Origin: Terriglobia bacterium
GTDB taxonomy: Bacteria; Acidobacteriota; Terriglobia; Terriglobales; Acidobacteriaceae
DNA length: 64,000 bases
Reading direction: 5' to 3'
Assembly: GCA_020072815.1 (NCBI GenBank)
Contig: JAIQGE010000023.1
Span: 1 to 64,000 of the forward strand
The translations under genes were made by a program, and so were the position numbers. Below the pieces are notes generated by a model, which saw only the letters and a list, made by a program, of their open reading frames with translations, ran no database searches and had not been told where the DNA came from. Shown here piece by piece: positions 62,701 to 64,000 of the stretch (positions are counted from its first letter, which is position 1; each line of letters begins with the position of its first letter).

Positions 62701-64000
62701 TCATTCAATCGCAGCACCATCCTGCATTTCGGATAAGGAATCCGGCGGCGCCGCGGCAAAGAAAGCAAGAATGGCGGACATGACTTTGCCCACGCACGTG
62801 CGCAGGCTTTCCCTGTCGGCATGGCACTCCACGTCAGGGGCTAGCGGCGCCTCATAAGGATCGTCAATGCCGGTGAACCCCGCGATCTCGCCCCGGCGCG
62901 CTTTCCTGTAGAGCCCTTTCGGATCGCGCCGTTCACATACCTCCAGCGGCGTGTTTACATATACCTCAATGAAGTCACCGATCCTGGCGCGTACTTCCTC
63001 ACGCGCGACGCGATAAGGAGAAATGGCGGAAATCAGCACCACGACGCCGTTCCGGGTGAGCAACTCGGCCACCAGCCCGATTCTGCGGATGTTCTCGTCG
63101 CGGTCTTCCTTGCTGAAGCCCAGATCGCTGCAAAACAGCTTGCGGATCACATCGCCATCGAGCACCTCGACACGAAACGCGCGGGCCAGCAACTCCGTAT
63201 AGAGCGCGCTGCAGATCGTCGTTTTTCCCGCGCCACTCAGCCCGGTGAGCCACACCGTGAGCCCGCGCTGCTGCTGCTGGACCAGATTTGAGGGAAGGCC
63301 CGCAACCGGGTTCGTGTGCGGCCCCGGCAGAGGCAGTGAGGACGGAGCTGAAATAATTCCCGCTCCGGCCGTGTCGTTGTTCGAAGGATCGATGAGGATG
63401 AAACTCCCCGTTGCCCGATTGGCGGCGTACGAATCGACGAACGCCGGCTTGTGGGTCTGTATCTCCACCACTCCAACCTCATTCAGGCACAGGTTGTTAC
63501 ACCTGATCTTCTTCAGGGTGCCGGCGTCTGTCCGGTGGAGAATGCTGAGAACACTGCAGCATAGGGTTTGTCCCGCGTGCTTGATAAGATAGGGCCAATT
63601 GACTCGCAAGGGAGTTTGTGACATCCAGATCACGTCCGCGATCAGCCGGTTCGTGACCGCTGGGGGCCGCTCGGGGCAAACCAGCATGTCCCCCCGGGCC
63701 AGGTCAATCTCGTCAGCCAAAGTGAGCACCACCGATTGCGGCGGAAAAGCCTGGTCCAGGCTTCTGGCATGGAGCAGGATCTCTTTGATCCGCGTGGTGC
63801 GGCCCGAAGGCAAGGCAGTGACCTCGTCGCCGGGGCGGATGATCCCCGACGCAACCTGCCCGGCGTAGCCGCGGAAATCCTGGTTCGGACGCACCACGTA
63901 CTGCACGGCAAACCTGAAATCATGCAGGTTGCGGTCATCTTCGATGGGAAGCGTCTCCAGCAGCTCCAGCAATGACGGCCCGTTGTACCAGCCCATCTTG
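62701..64000 (-). CDS. cysNC: Bifunctional sulfate adenylyltransferase subunit 1/adenylylsulfate kinase, 5' end outside window
   Basis: The frame is open at the right edge, so the N-terminal GTPase domain lies outside. What remains are the CysN beta-barrel domains (RFAVQYVVRPNQDFRGYAGQ, PSGRTTRIKEILLHARSLDQ, SFILIDPSNNDTAGAG) and a complete APS kinase (LTVWLTGLSGAGKTTICSAL with the P-loop, RVEVLDGDVIRKLFCSDLGF, PRRGEIAGFTGIDDPYE-type end). The enzyme activates sulfate to APS and phosphorylates it to PAPS, together with CysD, which is not seen here. It heads or precedes the operon that includes the HAD protein. Confidence 0.93.
   Translation of the reverse strand, partial: KMGWYNGPSLLELLETLPIEDDRNLHDFRFAVQYVVRPNQDFRGYAGQVASGIIRPGDEVTALPSGRTTRIKEILLHARSLDQAFPPQSVVLTLADEIDLARGDMLVCPERPPAVTNRLIADVIWMSQTPLRVNWPYLIKHAGQTLCCSVLSILHRTDAGTLKKIRCNNLCLNEVGVVEIQTHKPAFVDSYAANRATGSFILIDPSNNDTAGAGIISAPSSLPLPGPHTNPVAGLPSNLVQQQQRGLTVWLTGLSGAGKTTICSALYTELLARAFRVEVLDGDVIRKLFCSDLGFSKEDRDENIRRIGLVAELLTRNGVVVLISAISPYRVAREEVRARIGDFIEVYVNTPLEVCERRDPKGLYRKARRGEIAGFTGIDDPYEAPLAPDVECHADRESLRTCVGKVMSAILAFFAAAPPDSLSEMQDGAAIE

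Noticed and set aside
1-64000. CRISPR array
   Set aside because: No regularly spaced 20-40 base direct repeats seen; the CCGTAC array is hexameric with 11-12 base spacing.

Overview
The window looks like chromosomal DNA of a soil-type Acidobacteriota (class Terriglobia or a close relative). The clues are the RHS protein with acidobacterial-style Ig-like inserts, a remnant of a VWA-like family common in that phylum, a reaction-centre-type CxxCH cytochrome, and a housekeeping cluster of archease, RtcB, CapA, PRPP synthetase, B12-dependent ribonucleotide reductase, CBS protein, AmmeMemoRadiSam enzyme and cold-shock protein. The taxonomic call is inference from gene content; there is no rRNA here.

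Layout. 1-5.4 kb: 3' part of an RHS protein with two translationally overlapping followers (membrane protein, Sel1-repeat protein), a plausible toxin/immunity locus. 5.5-11.35 kb: a small integrated element on the minus strand with a tyrosine integrase, two excisionase-like HTH proteins, a zinc protein, a LmbU-like protein, a winged-helix-like protein next to a helically phased iteron array, and small cargo; it is bounded on the right by the 3' half of a tRNA-Phe. 11.5-24.3 kb: the housekeeping cluster, with a frameshifted ribonucleotide reductase and a relict of a Lon protease. 24.4-26.3 kb: a graveyard of gene remnants (VWA-like protein, integrase tail, decayed tRNA-Phe end, HNH endonuclease). 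26.4-43.6 kb: a co-directional minus-strand block of very large proteins of unknown function (DUF6603-type beta-rich protein, a two-part protein of about 1046 aa broken by a frameshift, a 1497-aa protein, a 595-aa protein, an 83-aa membrane protein), preceded by three tandem trypsin-like proteases. This is the best candidate for an undescribed system. 43.7-51.8 kb: a defence-like island that starts at a tRNA-Asp gene cut exactly in its anticodon loop. It holds a CHAT caspase-like protease with a SIR2-like protein (frameshifted), a helicase-nuclease split by an in-frame stop, its translationally coupled partner, and a dinB truncated at the island edge. 52.1-55.7 kb: a secreted amidohydrolase, a C-terminally truncated integrase and a divergent RNase HI with an extra domain. 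55.9-64 kb: a minus-strand operon of CysNC, HAD protein, a three-gene 2-hydroxyacyl-CoA-dehydratase-activase-like set, an Lgt homologue and a cytochrome c.

Several conserved genes are broken by one-base indels (ribonucleotide reductase, SIR2, the 1046-aa protein, the Lon and HNH relics). Some may be assembly errors, so each 'broken gene' call should be read with that in mind.
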